From Bostrychus sinensis (taxonomy: Eukaryota > Chordata > Actinopteri > Gobiiformes > Eleotridae), in assembly GCA_020698575.1 (NCBI GenBank), contig CM036252.1, forward strand, positions 8,708,178-8,772,177: 64,000 bases of DNA. Reading direction: 5' to 3'. Of this stretch, positions 45,892-55,170 are shown piece after piece (within the stretch, counting starts at the first letter, position 1; each line of letters starts with the position of its first letter). Under the pieces are notes generated by a model. It ran no database searches. It was not told the DNA's origin and saw nothing but the letters and a program-made list of their open reading frames with translations. Made by a program: the position numbers and the translations under genes.

Positions 45892-46997
45892 CAGGTGCAT
45901 GCTTTGTATAGTGGACTTAACATACTCTGTTTAGGCGTGAATAGTCAAACAACTTAAAGCTACAAAATAATGCTTTTTATTTGAACATCTGAACAGCAAT
46001 AACAGGACAGTAATAATAATACAGAATAATTATCTGTCACACTTTTTTCCATAGTCTGGCTAGGAGTGTGACGTATACTCAGGTGTGACTTAGGGCGCTC
46101 TAGGCTTGTGTCCCAGCATCTGCTGCACCTGTACCACTGACAATTTAAAATGTAAACATTACCACTAACAACTTAGGCTATAAAGACAACTGAGAAAGAG
46201 CGGAATAATTGGAAATGGAACTGATGCTGAGTCTGACGACAGCCACGCAGAGGAGGAAGCGGCGCTTCGTCTACCTCCGGAGTTGGCGGAGTTGTTCAGA
46301 AGCGACACCGAGGATGAAGAATTTAAAGGATTTAGCGATTAGGAGTGAGATGGTGAGTTTGGTGAACTTGTTATATTATGTTCTTTATGCTATGGTTATG
46401 TGAATAACTGTTAATATATTACGTTAACATACGAGACAACTATTCAACCCTAACACATGCCTTCATCACGTCAAGACTCGACTACTGCAATAGCCTCCTC
46501 TTTGGTACCCCCTCCAAAACTCTACAAAATCTCCAATACATTCAAAATTCTGCTGCCCGCCTTCTCACCGGCACCCGCTCCCGCGACCACGTCACCCCTG
46601 TCCTCCAAAATCTCCACTGGCTCCCTATCCCTCAACGCATCCAATTCAAAATCCTCCTCATCACATTCAAAGCCCTCCATAACCTGGCCCCCTCCTACCT
46701 CTCTGACCTGCTCCACCGCCACGCCCCGTCCCGCTCCCTCCTTCCCTCCCCTGCAGGACCAAGCTCCGTACCTGGGGTGACAGAGCCTTCTCTGTCGCTG
46801 CCCCCACCCTCTGGAAATCACTCCCACAACCCATCCATGACTGCACCGACCTCCCCACCTTCAAACACCTTCTCAAGACCCACCTTTTCAGAACTGCTTT
46901 TAAAGTTTAATATTTGTTTGCTTGTTTTGTTGTTTCTCTTGTTTTACCCTTGTACAGAGTCTTTGAGTGTCATGAAAAGCGCTTTTATAAATAAAAT

Positions 46998-47049
<52 letters not shown>

Positions 47050-50000
47050 GCCCTGTGTTGCACTGCTGAGAGCTGTTTGGAGGAGGAAAAGTATTTGCGA
47101 AATCTTTTTGACTTATTACGGAAAATATGTGTGTCACGTCAACCACCCAAACTGACACTGAACTTAGGAATTAAAACTGGGCCCCACCTTTAACTGGTCA
47201 TCTGCAGTGTGCTCAGTGGTTAATAAAAGTTTCCATGTTGACTGTGGGACTTCCTGGATCAACAACAAAGTGAATGTGGATTTGCTTGTTTTATAAGCTC
47301 AATGTTAAATATTGTCCTATGGCTGAAAATGACACATGTAGTACACACCCTGATTGAGTTTAATTTAGAGCCAGTGTCAGTCCTGCTTTATTTGGGGCTA
47401 GTCTTGTATTAGACTTTGTAACATTGTAATAACACTTTGTTTTTTTCAAATGTGAAAAAAAACACACACAAAAAACAAATCAATTTCAAACTGGTTGACT
47501 GTGCCATGTTCTAGATAAAAGGTCATTATCAGGGTTCCTGCAGGTATCAGCAAGTTCAAGTTAATGCTTTTTAATGCCATTTTAGATGCCATTTTTAATG
47601 CCACAAACAAGCAATTATGACCCGTTATGCCAGTTTTACCAGAGACGCAACAGGTCTGACATGTATAAAACATTGTTCATTGTGTTCATGTGTGTGTCAG
47701 CCAGACAGGCCACAGAACTCTAAAGCAGTGGTTCTCAAACTGCGGTACAGGTACCAGTGGAGGTACACAGGCTTGTTCTGCTGGTACTCAGGAGTCTTTT
47801 GCAGTACACGCCCTGACTGAGTTTAATTTACAGGGTTTCTGCAGGGTTCCACATGTTGACTTTAAGACTTTTTCAAGACCACTGTAAATGAAAATTAAGA
47901 CCTCGTTAACATGCACAATGTGTACCAATACACATATATTTGAAATATATTAAGACAATATTACAATACTCTCGCTATTTCCCAGTACTTTGTCCTTGAA
48001 GCCAGTCGATTGTTGCACCACAAAAAATTACTACATTTAAAATAATCTTAATCATGTGTCTAATCATAGTTCAACACTTTTGGCAGGAAGTATGTTATGT
48101 TTTATTATACATAGCTTTATTTCTCAATCTAATGCCTGGGTTAAATTTTATACTTGTTACATATTGGGCTGTAAATGTCCACTACTTAATGGTTTATATA
48201 ACGCCATAATAATGACCTGGATGAACTTTTGTGGCTGTGACAAACTGAGCGTCTGCGGCAGGTGCAAGGGTTGGCACCAGCTCAGTTGGGATGGGCCAAT
48301 ATGTTTGCTTACAAATTAAATTTGAGTAGCAACTGTCTAAACGAATAATAACTTAATTAATAACTTAATAATTATTATTTTTAAGGACAGATGAAAATTG
48401 GTGTTATCAAAAAAGTATAAAAGTTGATGTTTGGATGAGCTCGGGGGCTTTTGTGGGGACGGGACATGAGCTCTGTTTGTTGTGTCATGCAATAAACTTT
48501 TCTGCACTGGACTCTCTCTCGTCTGCTCCTTGTTTTTGGATATATTATGTATTTTTTATTCTTCGACCTGGCTTCGACCTGGCTTCGACCTGGCTTCGAC
48601 CTGGCTTCGACCTGGCTTCGACCTGGCTTCGACCTGGCTTCGACCTGGCTTCGACCTGGCTTCGACCTGGCTTCGACCTGGCTTCGACCTGGCTTCGACC
48701 TGGCTTCGACCTGGCTGTCAAAGATTTTAACAAGACGGAAGAAAAAGAGCAACAGTCTCAACAAACATTGCTGCGCTGACGGAGGTTTTTACACCACATT
48801 TATTGAAAAAAGAGCCAAGAAAATAGCGGTGGTCTGTAAAGATTTTGAATAAACCGTGATTAACTTTAGCTGTAGCCACTCCTTAAAAAGTTCATCAGTT
48901 TCTTCTGCTGTGACTGTTGAACTGTGTTCACTCGCGCCCTGCAACGATCAACGCATGTACTGCTCCGTTTGTCCATATCTGCAAGCTCTGGGAAAACGGA
49001 CCAACATACGACAGAATGAACGCGTAAGACGGACAGAGCGCTCCGTCTGTGTCCAAATGCACATCTAACAGAGGATAAATGAGCCTTCAGGAGGCAGACG
49101 ATTCGACGCGACAACCCCAGAAAGGAAAGCTCTAACTTGAACAACACAAACCACTAGGCCACATTTCGCTGCAAAAATAGTGTAAAATACATACACCCTT
49201 TCTTGACTTCCTGCCAGCGGAAGTGGTGTCTCCGTACGACGGCGAACACCGAGTCGTACCCTAGATCTGTGATGTACTCCAGCGCCCCCCTCAGGTGCCG
49301 TGGGTGAAGGCAGGGAGAGGTGGCCTGGATGTTACAGACTATCTCCACCTCTGGGAAGACAGGGAAAGAACAAACCTCACTTAAGAAGTTCAGTCTTTAG
49401 TGAAACCCATGTGGTGTGCGTAAACAGACCTGGGTTGAGGCGAAGGAACTCCTGGATCGTGTCGAGCGAAGTGGACGAGTCTTTGGACACTTCTGCAGAT
49501 CTGCGGTGGACTTTGGCTCCCCACGACTTGGCCACTTTCTCGATGTTGTCATGGTCCGTCGACACCCACACACTGAGAACACAAACAGCTACTATTACTA
49601 ATCAGAAAACATTGTAATAACTTTTTTTTTTCCTTCAAAAGTGAAAAAAACAAATCAATTTCAAACTGGTTGACTGTGCCATGTTCTAGATAAAATGTCA
49701 TATATCAAGGTTCCTGCAGGTATCAGCAAGTTTAATTTAATGCTTTTAATGTCATTTTTAACTGTTTTAATGCCATAAACATACAATTGCGGCAGCTTAA
49801 CTTGTCTTAATCTATTTGCAAGTCTTGTAAAATACAGTTCATGAAGCACCAATAGTGATGAAAGTCTAACATCCGATGTTTGGGTAATTTTGTTCTGCTG
49901 AAAGCAAACTCATTCCGCCGACTATCGCACTAGTGTAGGCTAAGAAAATGTTAATTATTAATACATATTTATATTTACATATAAAAGTAGTTTGTGGGAG

Positions 50001-53000
50001 TTCGCCCAACCAGTCCACATGTGTTTTGTGGATTTGGAGAAAGCGTTCGACCGTGTCCCTCGTAGTGTCCTTTGGGGGGGTGCTCTGGGAGTATGGGGTC
50101 CGGGGCCCTTTGCTAAGGGCTGTCCGGTCCCTGTATGACCAGAGCAGGAGTTTGGTTCGCATTGCCGGTTGTAAGTCAGACCTGTTCCCAGTGCATGTTG
50201 GACTCCGGCAGGGCTGCCCTTTGTCACCGGTTCTGTTCATAATTTTTATGGACAGAATTTCTAGGTGCAGCCAGGGGCCGGAGGGAGTCAGGTTTGGGAG
50301 CCACAGGATTTCATCTCTGCTTTTTGCGGATGATGTTGTGCTGTTGGCTTCATCAAACCAGGACCTTCAGTGTGCACTGGGGCGGTTTGCAGCCGAGTGT
50401 GAAGCGGCTGGGATGAGAATCAGCTCCTCCAAGTCCGAGGCCATGGTTCTCGACCGGAAAAGGGTGGTTGCCCTCTCCAGGTTGGAGGAGAGTTCCTGCC
50501 TCAAGTGGAGGAGTTTAAGTATCTTGGGGTCTTGTTCACGAGTGAGGGAAGGATGGAGCGTGAGATCGACAGGCGGATCGGTGCAGCGTCTGCAGTAATG
50601 CGGTCGTTGTATCGGTCTGTCGTGGTGAAGAAAGAGCTGAGTCGAAAGGCGAAGCTCTCGATTTACCGGTCGATCTACGTTCCTACTCTCACCTATGGTC
50701 ATGAGCTTTGGGTCATGACCGAAAGGACAAGATCCCGGATACAAGCGGCCGAAATGAGTTTCCTCCGCAGGGTGGCTGGGCGCTCCCTTAGAGATAAGGT
50801 GAGGAGCTCAGTCACCCGGGAGGAGCTCGGAGTAGAGCCGCTGCTCCTCCACATCGAGAGGAGTCAGTTGAGGTGGCTCGGGCATCTGTTCCGGATGCCT
50901 CCCGGTCGCCTCCCTGGGGAGGTATTCCGGGCATGCCCCACTGGGAGGAGGCCCCGGGGAAGACCTAGGACATGCTGGAGGGACTATGTCTCTCGGCCTG
51001 GGAACGCCTTGGGGTCCCCCCGGTAGAGCTGGAGGAAGTGTCTGTGGAGAGGGAAGTCTGGGCATCTTTGCTTAGACTGCTGCCTCCGCGACCCAGTCCC
51101 GGATAAGCGGAGGAAGATGGATGGATGGATTTAAAAGTAATAATGTCAGCGATTTTACTTCAAAACTATTTAAAATGTGAATGCCTGTTGAAATCACACT
51201 TAATGCTTTTTAATGCCATTTAAGGCCTTAATTTTAGCCAAATCAATTTAATGACTTAATGCTTTGTAATGCCCCGCAAGACCCCTGTATATTATGCTTG
51301 TTTCAGGCTTTTGGATATAATTTTGTACACCTTTGCATTAGTATTTCATGTTTTATAACTTAAAATAATGTATAAAAAGCGTCTTCTTTTGAGGAGCTGT
51401 TACTTTGACTTTACCGAGAACGCTACCAAAGACATAACAGGTCTGACATGTATGAAATATTTGACTCATGTGTGCGAAACCTTCTCTATGCTTGAATGTG
51501 GCATCTCTTCAAGTACACGGAGTCCTAAAAGTTAAGAGCCCTACTCCACCCATAACCACATCTCTCAATATAAAGTCAATAATTACATAACTGATGGGGA
51601 TACTTCACTGTTCACTGGTGTTTATGGTTCTGGAAAAGATTTAAAGCATACGGGTGGAGGTGTGCACCATCCAACCCGAAGGTTCTTTACAGAGAAAAAG
51701 ACAAGTTAAAAGAACAGAGACAAGAATTACAGTTAAAACTGTAAAAATATAACGTAAAAAATATAAGAATGAATTTAAAACTAAATTAAAAGAGAAGAGA
51801 GCAGATAAAACACATTCAGACATCGTACATCAAGCTAAAAAGAACAGTTTTAAGTCTGGACGTGAACGAGTAGAGGCTCGTCTTTAGCTGCAAAAAACTG
51901 AAACGCTTCAGCAGGTTTAGTCCTGACTCTGGGACCAGCAGAAGACCTGTCCCTGAGGTTCTCGGAGTCTGAGATGTTTCATATGAGACCAACATGTCAG
52001 AGATGTACTTACGCACAAGTAGTGTTGGTCTGAACGAGCCGAGGCACCGATACTCGCATCATGCTCTGAAAGCAATGCCTCAGCCGAGCTGTGTCACTGA
52101 GCGCATCACTTTAAGAAAAGTCACGTGACCGACACAGTGACTGTGTCGTATTGTATCACATGGTCTCTCGTGTCATTAGGCTCGTTCCAGATGAACTGTG
52201 CCTCTCCTGGATTGTGAACGAGAGCGCACGGCCGCAGCAGCAGGAGGGGAAATACTCCTGTACTGAAGTGGGACAGTTTGTGGCTCAGCTCACACTCGAA
52301 ACCCACTTCTCGTGTGTGCTGGATGAGATTTTGCAAATAAATGCATTAAACTGAATTGTAAGAACTTTTCTGTCTATGGCATGTCCACAGTCTGTGTTAA
52401 TGAGGCGCTCCTCAGGAGCTCACAACATGAGGCACATTCAGCTGTGATTCTTAGCTTTTATGTCTAAATTTACACATTATAAAAGTTAAACAGCCTCCTA
52501 TAACAGCAGATATTATGCACAATCTCTTTAATAATACTCCACTTCACAGTGAGCAGCAGGGCACAAAGTTTATCCAGGTCAAATCTGAAACTGTAAAGTC
52601 TGTATTTTACAAAAAAAAGAGGAGGGCAGTGAAGTGTCGGTCCGTTACGTTTCTGATCAGCACTAAACTCAGATCCATCATCTGTCCGTTCACCGCTGAC
52701 AGGTGGGAGTTTTCCCATCATGCACTGAGCCGTGCAGCCTCCGCAGTTGCTCCTGATGAACTGCGGCGGCTCAGGCGCTGGTCTCGTTTGGATCTCACGG
52801 TGACCGCACTGTGGCATCAGAGAAGTTGGTAGCAAGTCGCACACAAATCTAACCTGAGCACTGCGCACAGACCGACACTGATCCAGACTGCACAAGTCTG
52901 GCTCATCTCGAACGAGCCTGTTGTCACAAGCACAATGTGTAAAAATGTTCACAAGCACTCATATGACACACGCAAAATGTGTTTCATTAATCATGACAAG

Positions 53001-54068
53001 AATATTCACTCTGATTTCTCTTTATCACAGAGATTATTGAACATAGGCCCAATTGTTATGTTCACATGTGGGAAAGTAGTATCTTGCACTTAGCTACACA
53101 AACTCATGACAATGTGTTTCTTTTGTAGTATATTGCAGTATATTTTTTAAACCACTAGATGGAACCCATACACATACACACACATACTGACAGCGAGATA
53201 CAGTGTCGACACAATAAGTGTGATACACACACTGAGGTATCATCTGCCCATCACTATGCACAAGCCTTGGGCAAGATTCTTCACCTTGCCTGTGTGTGTT
53301 ACTGTGATGTGTGTTTGGTGGTTGTAGAGACTTGAGACTATTATATATGTAATCGGACTCCGAGAACCTCAGGGACAGGTCTTCTGCTGGTCCCAGAGTC
53401 AGGACTAAACCTGCTGAAGCGTTTCAGTTTTTGCAGCTAAAGACGAGCCTCTACTCGTTCACGTCCAGACTTAAAACTGTTCTTTTTAGCTTGATGTACG
53501 ATGTCTGAATGTGTTTTATCTGCTCTCTTCTCTTTTAATTTAGTTTTAAAGTCATTCTTATATTTTTTACAGTTTTAACTGTAATTCTTGTCTCCTGTTC
53601 TTCTTTACACGTGTGTGTATATATATATATATAAAATTTTGTTTGTATGTGAATTCATAATACAATTAATCGTGATTAATAACTGGTAGTTATTAATCGC
53701 TATTAATTTTTTTCAGATTTGCGATTAATTAGTTTGGTTTTCGTTATTGATTCCCGGCCCTAATATATATATACATAGACACACACACACACACACACAT
53801 ATGTGTATTATATATAAATATAATGAAAATAAATAAAATACCTGTCAAATACTTCCGAGTCCAGCGCAGACCGTAGTACCCAGCCGAGGAGCGGGATCCC
53901 AGCCAGGGTCTTGATGTTCTTCAGCGGGATTCCTTTGCTCCCACCTCGGGCCAAAATCAGCGCCGCTTTGTGCCTGTGGTCGCGGGGCTTGGAGCGCTTA
54001 CTCCCGGCTGCCGAGGTGCCCTCCTCCCCGTTCTGGTCCTCTCCGATGGGGCGCTTTCTGGTCGACAT
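36868..54068 (-). CDS. cmas: N-acylneuraminate cytidylyltransferase (CMP-sialic acid synthetase), 8 exons
   Basis: Joined - strand exons: 54068-53842, 49572-49430, 49350-49195, 42349-42213, 42120-42026, 41108-40937, 39356-39191, 37082-36868. All are GT-AG and in phase, giving 436 residues, close to the mammalian 434. The enzyme makes CMP-sialic acid from CTP and sialic acid and is nuclear in vertebrates. LARGGSKGIP (39-48) is the nucleotide-binding signature. VWVSTDHD, RRSAEVSKDSSTS, ATSPCLHP and RPRRQDWDGEL are further family motifs. The C-terminal HAD-like domain has the degenerate NVSGCLTEG. Basic clusters KRSK (24-27) and NRPRR (189-193) are candidate nuclear signals. The second reads KRPRR in mammals, by family knowledge. 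The start ATG has an in-frame TAA 15 nt upstream. Fish can carry two cmas paralogues. Which one this is cannot be settled here. Confidence 0.95.
37260..37826 (+). mobile_element. Pogo/mariner-like MITE, copy 3, 3' truncated
   Basis: Begins CTGTATTTTCCGG after TA in CMAS intron 7 and carries the acidic ORF at 37459-37617. Homology stops at ACTATAAC, where unrelated sequence follows. Confidence 0.75.
37827..38510. repeat. Mosaic of hAT-like fragments
   Basis: Ends such as AAAGGTTAGGAAACACTGCTG (near 38235) and TTGGCGACCACTGGTCTAG (near 38492) resemble hAT termini. Three tandem CGATCGAYAGGTAGATCA units lie at 38445-38490. Boundaries are uncertain. Confidence 0.45.
39191..39356 (-). CDS. cmas: CMAS exon 7
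   Basis: Fifty-five codons plus one base. It encodes VVLLTSSLDPVAQALSQALS through LSWKDVAYMG, the HAD-like domain segment before the GNDELD motif. Acceptor TTTCCAG, donor GTTAGT. Confidence 0.9.
39385..39720. repeat. Dispersed repeat, probable retroelement 3' end
   Basis: CTTTATTTATACAGCACATT and AAAGCCAGAGAATAAAAATG are motifs common in fish interspersed repeats. A related start (AATTTTATTTATAAAGCC) lies at 18471 beside hAT copy A. Family not assigned. Confidence 0.4.
39825..40915 (+). repeat. 12+11-bp satellite (GGTTTAGGCCCC / CACTTAAGCCC)
   Basis: CMAS intron 6 array of two monomers, CCGGTTTAGGCC-type (12 bp) and CCACTTAAGCC or CCACTTAGGCC (11 bp), mostly alternating as 23-bp dimers. It includes local runs of a single monomer and ends 22 bp before exon 6. 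Confidence 0.95.
40937..41108 (-). CDS. cmas: CMAS exon 6: start of HAD-like domain
   Basis: Encodes YGYFGRDTPEVVKLMFCNVS, then GCLTEGRIFLSLSGEEMISI and TRDTAGIRMLQKEGVK. The position of the HAD aspartate (mammalian NIDGCLT, by family knowledge) is Ser273 here. Confidence 0.92.
41290..42020 (+). repeat. Degenerate 11-bp repeat array, CMAS intron 5
   Basis: CTGGTTTAGTC, CTGGATTCATC and GTTAGGTTCTAGATC units, diverged but still in 11-bp spacing. The GTTAGGTTCTAGATCTG block recurs several times. Confidence 0.85.
42026..42120 (-). CDS. cmas: CMAS exon 5
   Basis: Encodes GGKVAYYEMMPEYSVDIDVD, then IDWPVAEQRVL, the conserved end of the catalytic domain. Acceptor GATTTCAG, donor GTCAGA. Confidence 0.93.
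42213..42349 (-). CDS. cmas: CMAS exon 4
   Basis: Encodes GEITCPLNLDPYNRPRRQDW, then DGELCENGSFYFSTRELIE. Contains the second basic cluster and the DGEL...NGSFY catalytic-domain motif. Acceptor GTTTTCAG, donor GTACAA. Confidence 0.93.
42380..44330 (-). repeat. 11/12-bp satellite (GGACTAGAGCA / GGACTAAACCCA)
   Basis: CMAS intron 3 array of GGACTAGAGCR (11 bp) and GGACTAAACCCA (12 bp) in changing order, in the opposite orientation to 41290-42020. Blocks such as three GGACTAGAGCA followed by GGACTAGACCCA recur, indicating unequal exchange. Confidence 0.95.
44331..44760. repeat. Degraded edge of the 11-bp satellite, changing orientation
   Basis: AACCAGGACTAAACC-type units (to about 44600) give way to CCTGGTTTAGGTCC-type units (44640-44760), so repeat orientation flips here. 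Confidence 0.7.
45193..45630 (+). mobile_element. Broken Penelope-like element GIY-YIG endonuclease fragment
   Basis: One frame reads CDVIYEIPCLSCNKTYIGET and GRTFGTR, the GIY-YIG core with the CxxC motif of Penelope-like elements. It later gives NHVMDWNKARVI and NKYHRWIREATEIRKR. A TAA at 45355 interrupts it and the frame ends at 45630. No reverse transcriptase is attached. TGTCAGACAGGAGT near 45042 and ACTCCTGTCTGACA near 45718 form a flanking inverted repeat. Assignment rests on motif memory. Confidence 0.75.
45854..45888 (+). repeat. Poly(A) tract
   Basis: Run of more than 30 A, possibly a retroposon tail. Confidence 0.8.
46038..46445 (+). mobile_element. Pogo/mariner-like MITE, copy 4, truncated at both ends
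   Basis: Starts within TTTTCCATAGTCTGGC and ends at ACTATTCAA, where a LINE fragment begins. The acidic ORF is intact and agrees with copies 1 and 3 apart from a few bases. An internal block after GGTGTGACTTA is missing. Confidence 0.75.
46446..47050 (+). mobile_element. 3' end of an L2-like LINE with (TAG)n tail
   Basis: One frame gives YCNSLLFGTPSKTLQNLQYI, QNSAARLLTGT and HWLPIPQRIQFKILL, then FKALHNLAPSYLSDLL, the conserved C-terminal part of L2-clade reverse transcriptase proteins. A frameshift is likely before the terminal FKHLLKTHLF-like segment. The 3' UTR ends ATAAATAAAATG followed by about 17 TAG units. Confidence 0.75.
47450..47605. repeat. Dispersed hAT-like element, copy 1
   Basis: Shares AATTTCAAACTGGTTGACTG, CCATGTTCTAGATAAA and GGTTCCTGCAGGTATCAGCA with 49620-49840. 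CAGGGTTCCTGCAGG-type ends are typical of fish hAT-like repeats. A similar end is at 47832. Confidence 0.6.
48561..48714 (+). repeat. Perfect 11-bp tandem repeat CTTCGACCTGG x14
   Basis: Fourteen essentially identical 11-mers in CMAS intron 3. The unit equals the CTTAGACCTGG monomer of 10521-15135 with A changed to C. All three frames stay open, so apparent LASTWLRPGFD proteins are repeat artefacts. Confidence 0.97.
48961..49091 (+). repeat. Dispersed repeat shared with TRIM intron 1
   Basis: Second copy of the 130-bp block at 5876-6010, located 104 nt into CMAS intron 3 and antisense to CMAS. Confidence 0.7.
49195..49350 (-). CDS. cmas: CMAS exon 3
   Basis: Encodes EVEIVCNIQATSPCLHPRHL, then GYDSVFAVVRRHHFRWQEVK. 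Donor is GTATGT after AAAGGGT, leaving phase 1. It is separated from exon 2 by a 79-bp intron. Confidence 0.95.
49430..49572 (-). CDS. cmas: CMAS exon 2
   Basis: Encodes SVWVSTDHDNIEKVAKSWG, then AKVHRRSAEVSKDSSTSLD and IQEFLRLNP. Includes the STDHD active-site region. Acceptor GTTCTCAG, donor GTCTGT. Confidence 0.95.
49620..49984. repeat. Dispersed hAT-like element, copy 2, interrupted by RTE LINE
   Basis: Left part of the element seen at 47450. Its AATGCTTTTTAATGCCATTT-type sequence resumes at about 51195-51280, after the LINE, consistent with insertion into it. Confidence 0.55.
49985..51131 (+). mobile_element. Broken Rex3-like (RTE clade) LINE, 3' portion
   Basis: Reverse transcriptase motifs are MCFVDLEKAFDRVPR, HVGLRQGCPLSPVLF and LLFADDVVLLAS (the catalytic F-A-D-D), followed by EEFKYLGVLFTSEG and FLRRVAGRSLRD. 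The frame is broken near 50076 (a run of seven G) and near 50480. The 3' end GGAAGATGGATGGATGGAT is typical of Rex3/RTE. It is 5' truncated, lies in CMAS intron 1 and is antisense to CMAS. Confidence 0.88.
51295..51425 (+). mobile_element. Fragment of TTAA-flanked MITE family
   Basis: Left part only. Shares AAAATAATGTATA and CGTCTTCTTTTGAGGAGCTG with 22303-22823. Confidence 0.5.
51670..51985 (-). mobile_element. LINE 3' fragment, left arm of inverted repeat
   Basis: On the - strand it encodes FQFLQLKTSLYSFTSRLKTV then LFSLMYDV and a stop, a non-LTR reverse transcriptase C-terminal pattern. About 250 bp is repeated inverted at 53350-53606. Confidence 0.65.
52020..53256. mobile_element. hAT-type transposon, 1.24 kb, non-autonomous
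   Basis: Termini TAGTGTTGGTC and the complement of TAGTGATGGGC, flanked by CGCACAAG (52012-52019) and TGCACAAG (53257-53264), 7 of 8 matching. No transposase frame was recognised. It sits between inverted LINE fragments in CMAS intron 1. Confidence 0.7.
53350..53606 (+). mobile_element. LINE 3' fragment, right arm of inverted repeat
   Basis: Near-identical to the reverse complement of 51700-51975, including CTGGTCCCAGAGTCAGGACT and the RLKTVLFSLMYDV frame. Confidence 0.65.
53617..53800. repeat. TA and CA microsatellites around a short AT-rich repeat
   Basis: (TA)n at 53618-53632 and (AC)n at about 53780-53798, with TTAATCGTGATTAAT-like palindromic sequence between. Adjacent to the CMAS exon 1 donor. 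Confidence 0.7.
53842..54068 (-). CDS. cmas: CMAS exon 1: start codon and nucleotide-binding motif
   Basis: ATG at 54068-54066, with in-frame TAA at 54083-54081. It encodes a basic, acidic and Ser-rich N-terminus, then AALILARGGSKGIPLKNIKT and LAGIPLLGWVL. Donor CAG then GTATTT. Confidence 0.95.
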
Positions 54069-54270
54069 AGCGGGTTTTTCTTAGATGCAGAGGGAGAAAG
54101 GGGAGAGCTTTAAGGCGGAGTCAGGAGGAAAGCTAACCCAGGTTGAGTCTCAGCCGAGAAGGAGATTGTGCCATGAAACAGGGACATTTATAAGGACCGG
54201 CTTCCGGGAAGTTGCGTCGCTGTTCCTGGGAGGGACTTCCACAGCCGCCTCGGTACCGCCATCTTGTGCT
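54069..54270 (-). promoter_or_regulatory. cmas: Probable CMAS promoter / 5' UTR
   Basis: On the - strand, CAAGATGGCGG at 54266-54256 fits a YY1 site and CCCGGAAGCCGG at 54208-54197 fits an ETS site. Both are common at TATA-less housekeeping promoters. The transcription start is inferred to lie within about 200 bp of the ATG. Confidence 0.55.
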
Positions 54271-54299
54271 CCGGAGAAAACCGTTAACTTAGCACCGTT

Positions 54300-55060
54300 A
54301 GCATCACCTTCAGACTAAAAATATTAAATATGTTATTTTCGCACGTCTTTTTAATTAAATTTTAATATATTAATGTGAATTATATAAATATACCTCGTAC
54401 AATTTAATTTTATAATCTATTTTTAGTATATTTATTAATAAATTAATTCATATGAGATTTGGGAGGGATTTAAATGTGTTATTAGAAAAAGATAACAGCA
54501 ATAATAAATATTAACTCACAATTTATTGTGTTAATAAATAAACACTGGGTCACTCTATAGATTTGATTTTCTATTAATTCCAATTTATTTATTTATGTTT
54601 TATATGAGCTGATGTATCTACCTGACTGCATGTAAGACTACAGTAGCCTGCACGCTCACTAAAACAAACAAACGTCAATGCAAACACGACCAAAGCTGTG
54701 CTTTTTTTAAAACAGAACTGGGAAGCACTAAACTACTCTGTGAAGAGAATATCGTTTCTATGTACTTTTCTGAAACATACATTTATTCATAACTGAGAGG
54801 AAATGTCACTTTTACTAAGTACTTTTTAAAAACCTTTAAATAAGTAAACGTATTTTATCACCTTGGCAGCAAATAAGCTTATGGGATACTCACAATTCAG
54901 TTTTGTGTTGTAATAGCTGTAGTAGTAGAAAAAATATCAGTACTAATACTAGTAGTGTGAAGTGCTATGCATTTGCAAACTACTTCCAAAACTAATTTAT
55001 ACTTTGATAAACTTTAGATACTTTTATCAGTGAATTGCTACAGTGTGGATCTACCTCTGA
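54300..55060. other. AT-rich gene-free stretch upstream of CMAS
   Basis: No exon, array or transposon end was recognised. Confidence 0.5.
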
Positions 55061-55067
55061 TATATCC

Positions 55068-55170
55068 TGACTACTACTGCTGCTGGTACTATTACTGCTG
55101 CTGCTACTGCAACTACTACTACTATCTCTGCTACTACTACTACTACTGCTACTACTGCTACTACTAGTAG
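55068..55170 (-). repeat. Imperfect (CTA/CTG)n trinucleotide repeat
   Basis: Complement of the TAG/CAG-type tracts elsewhere in the window. Confidence 0.9.

Noticed and set aside
48435..48852. Overlapping ORFs with LASTWLRPGFD or RSQVEARSKPG repeats
   Set aside because: The perfect 11-bp CTTCGACCTGG array is open in all frames on both strands. The repeats are translation artefacts.
49948..51026. Intact reverse transcriptase gene
   Set aside because: At least two frame breaks and a missing 5' half make it a dead Rex3-like LINE copy.
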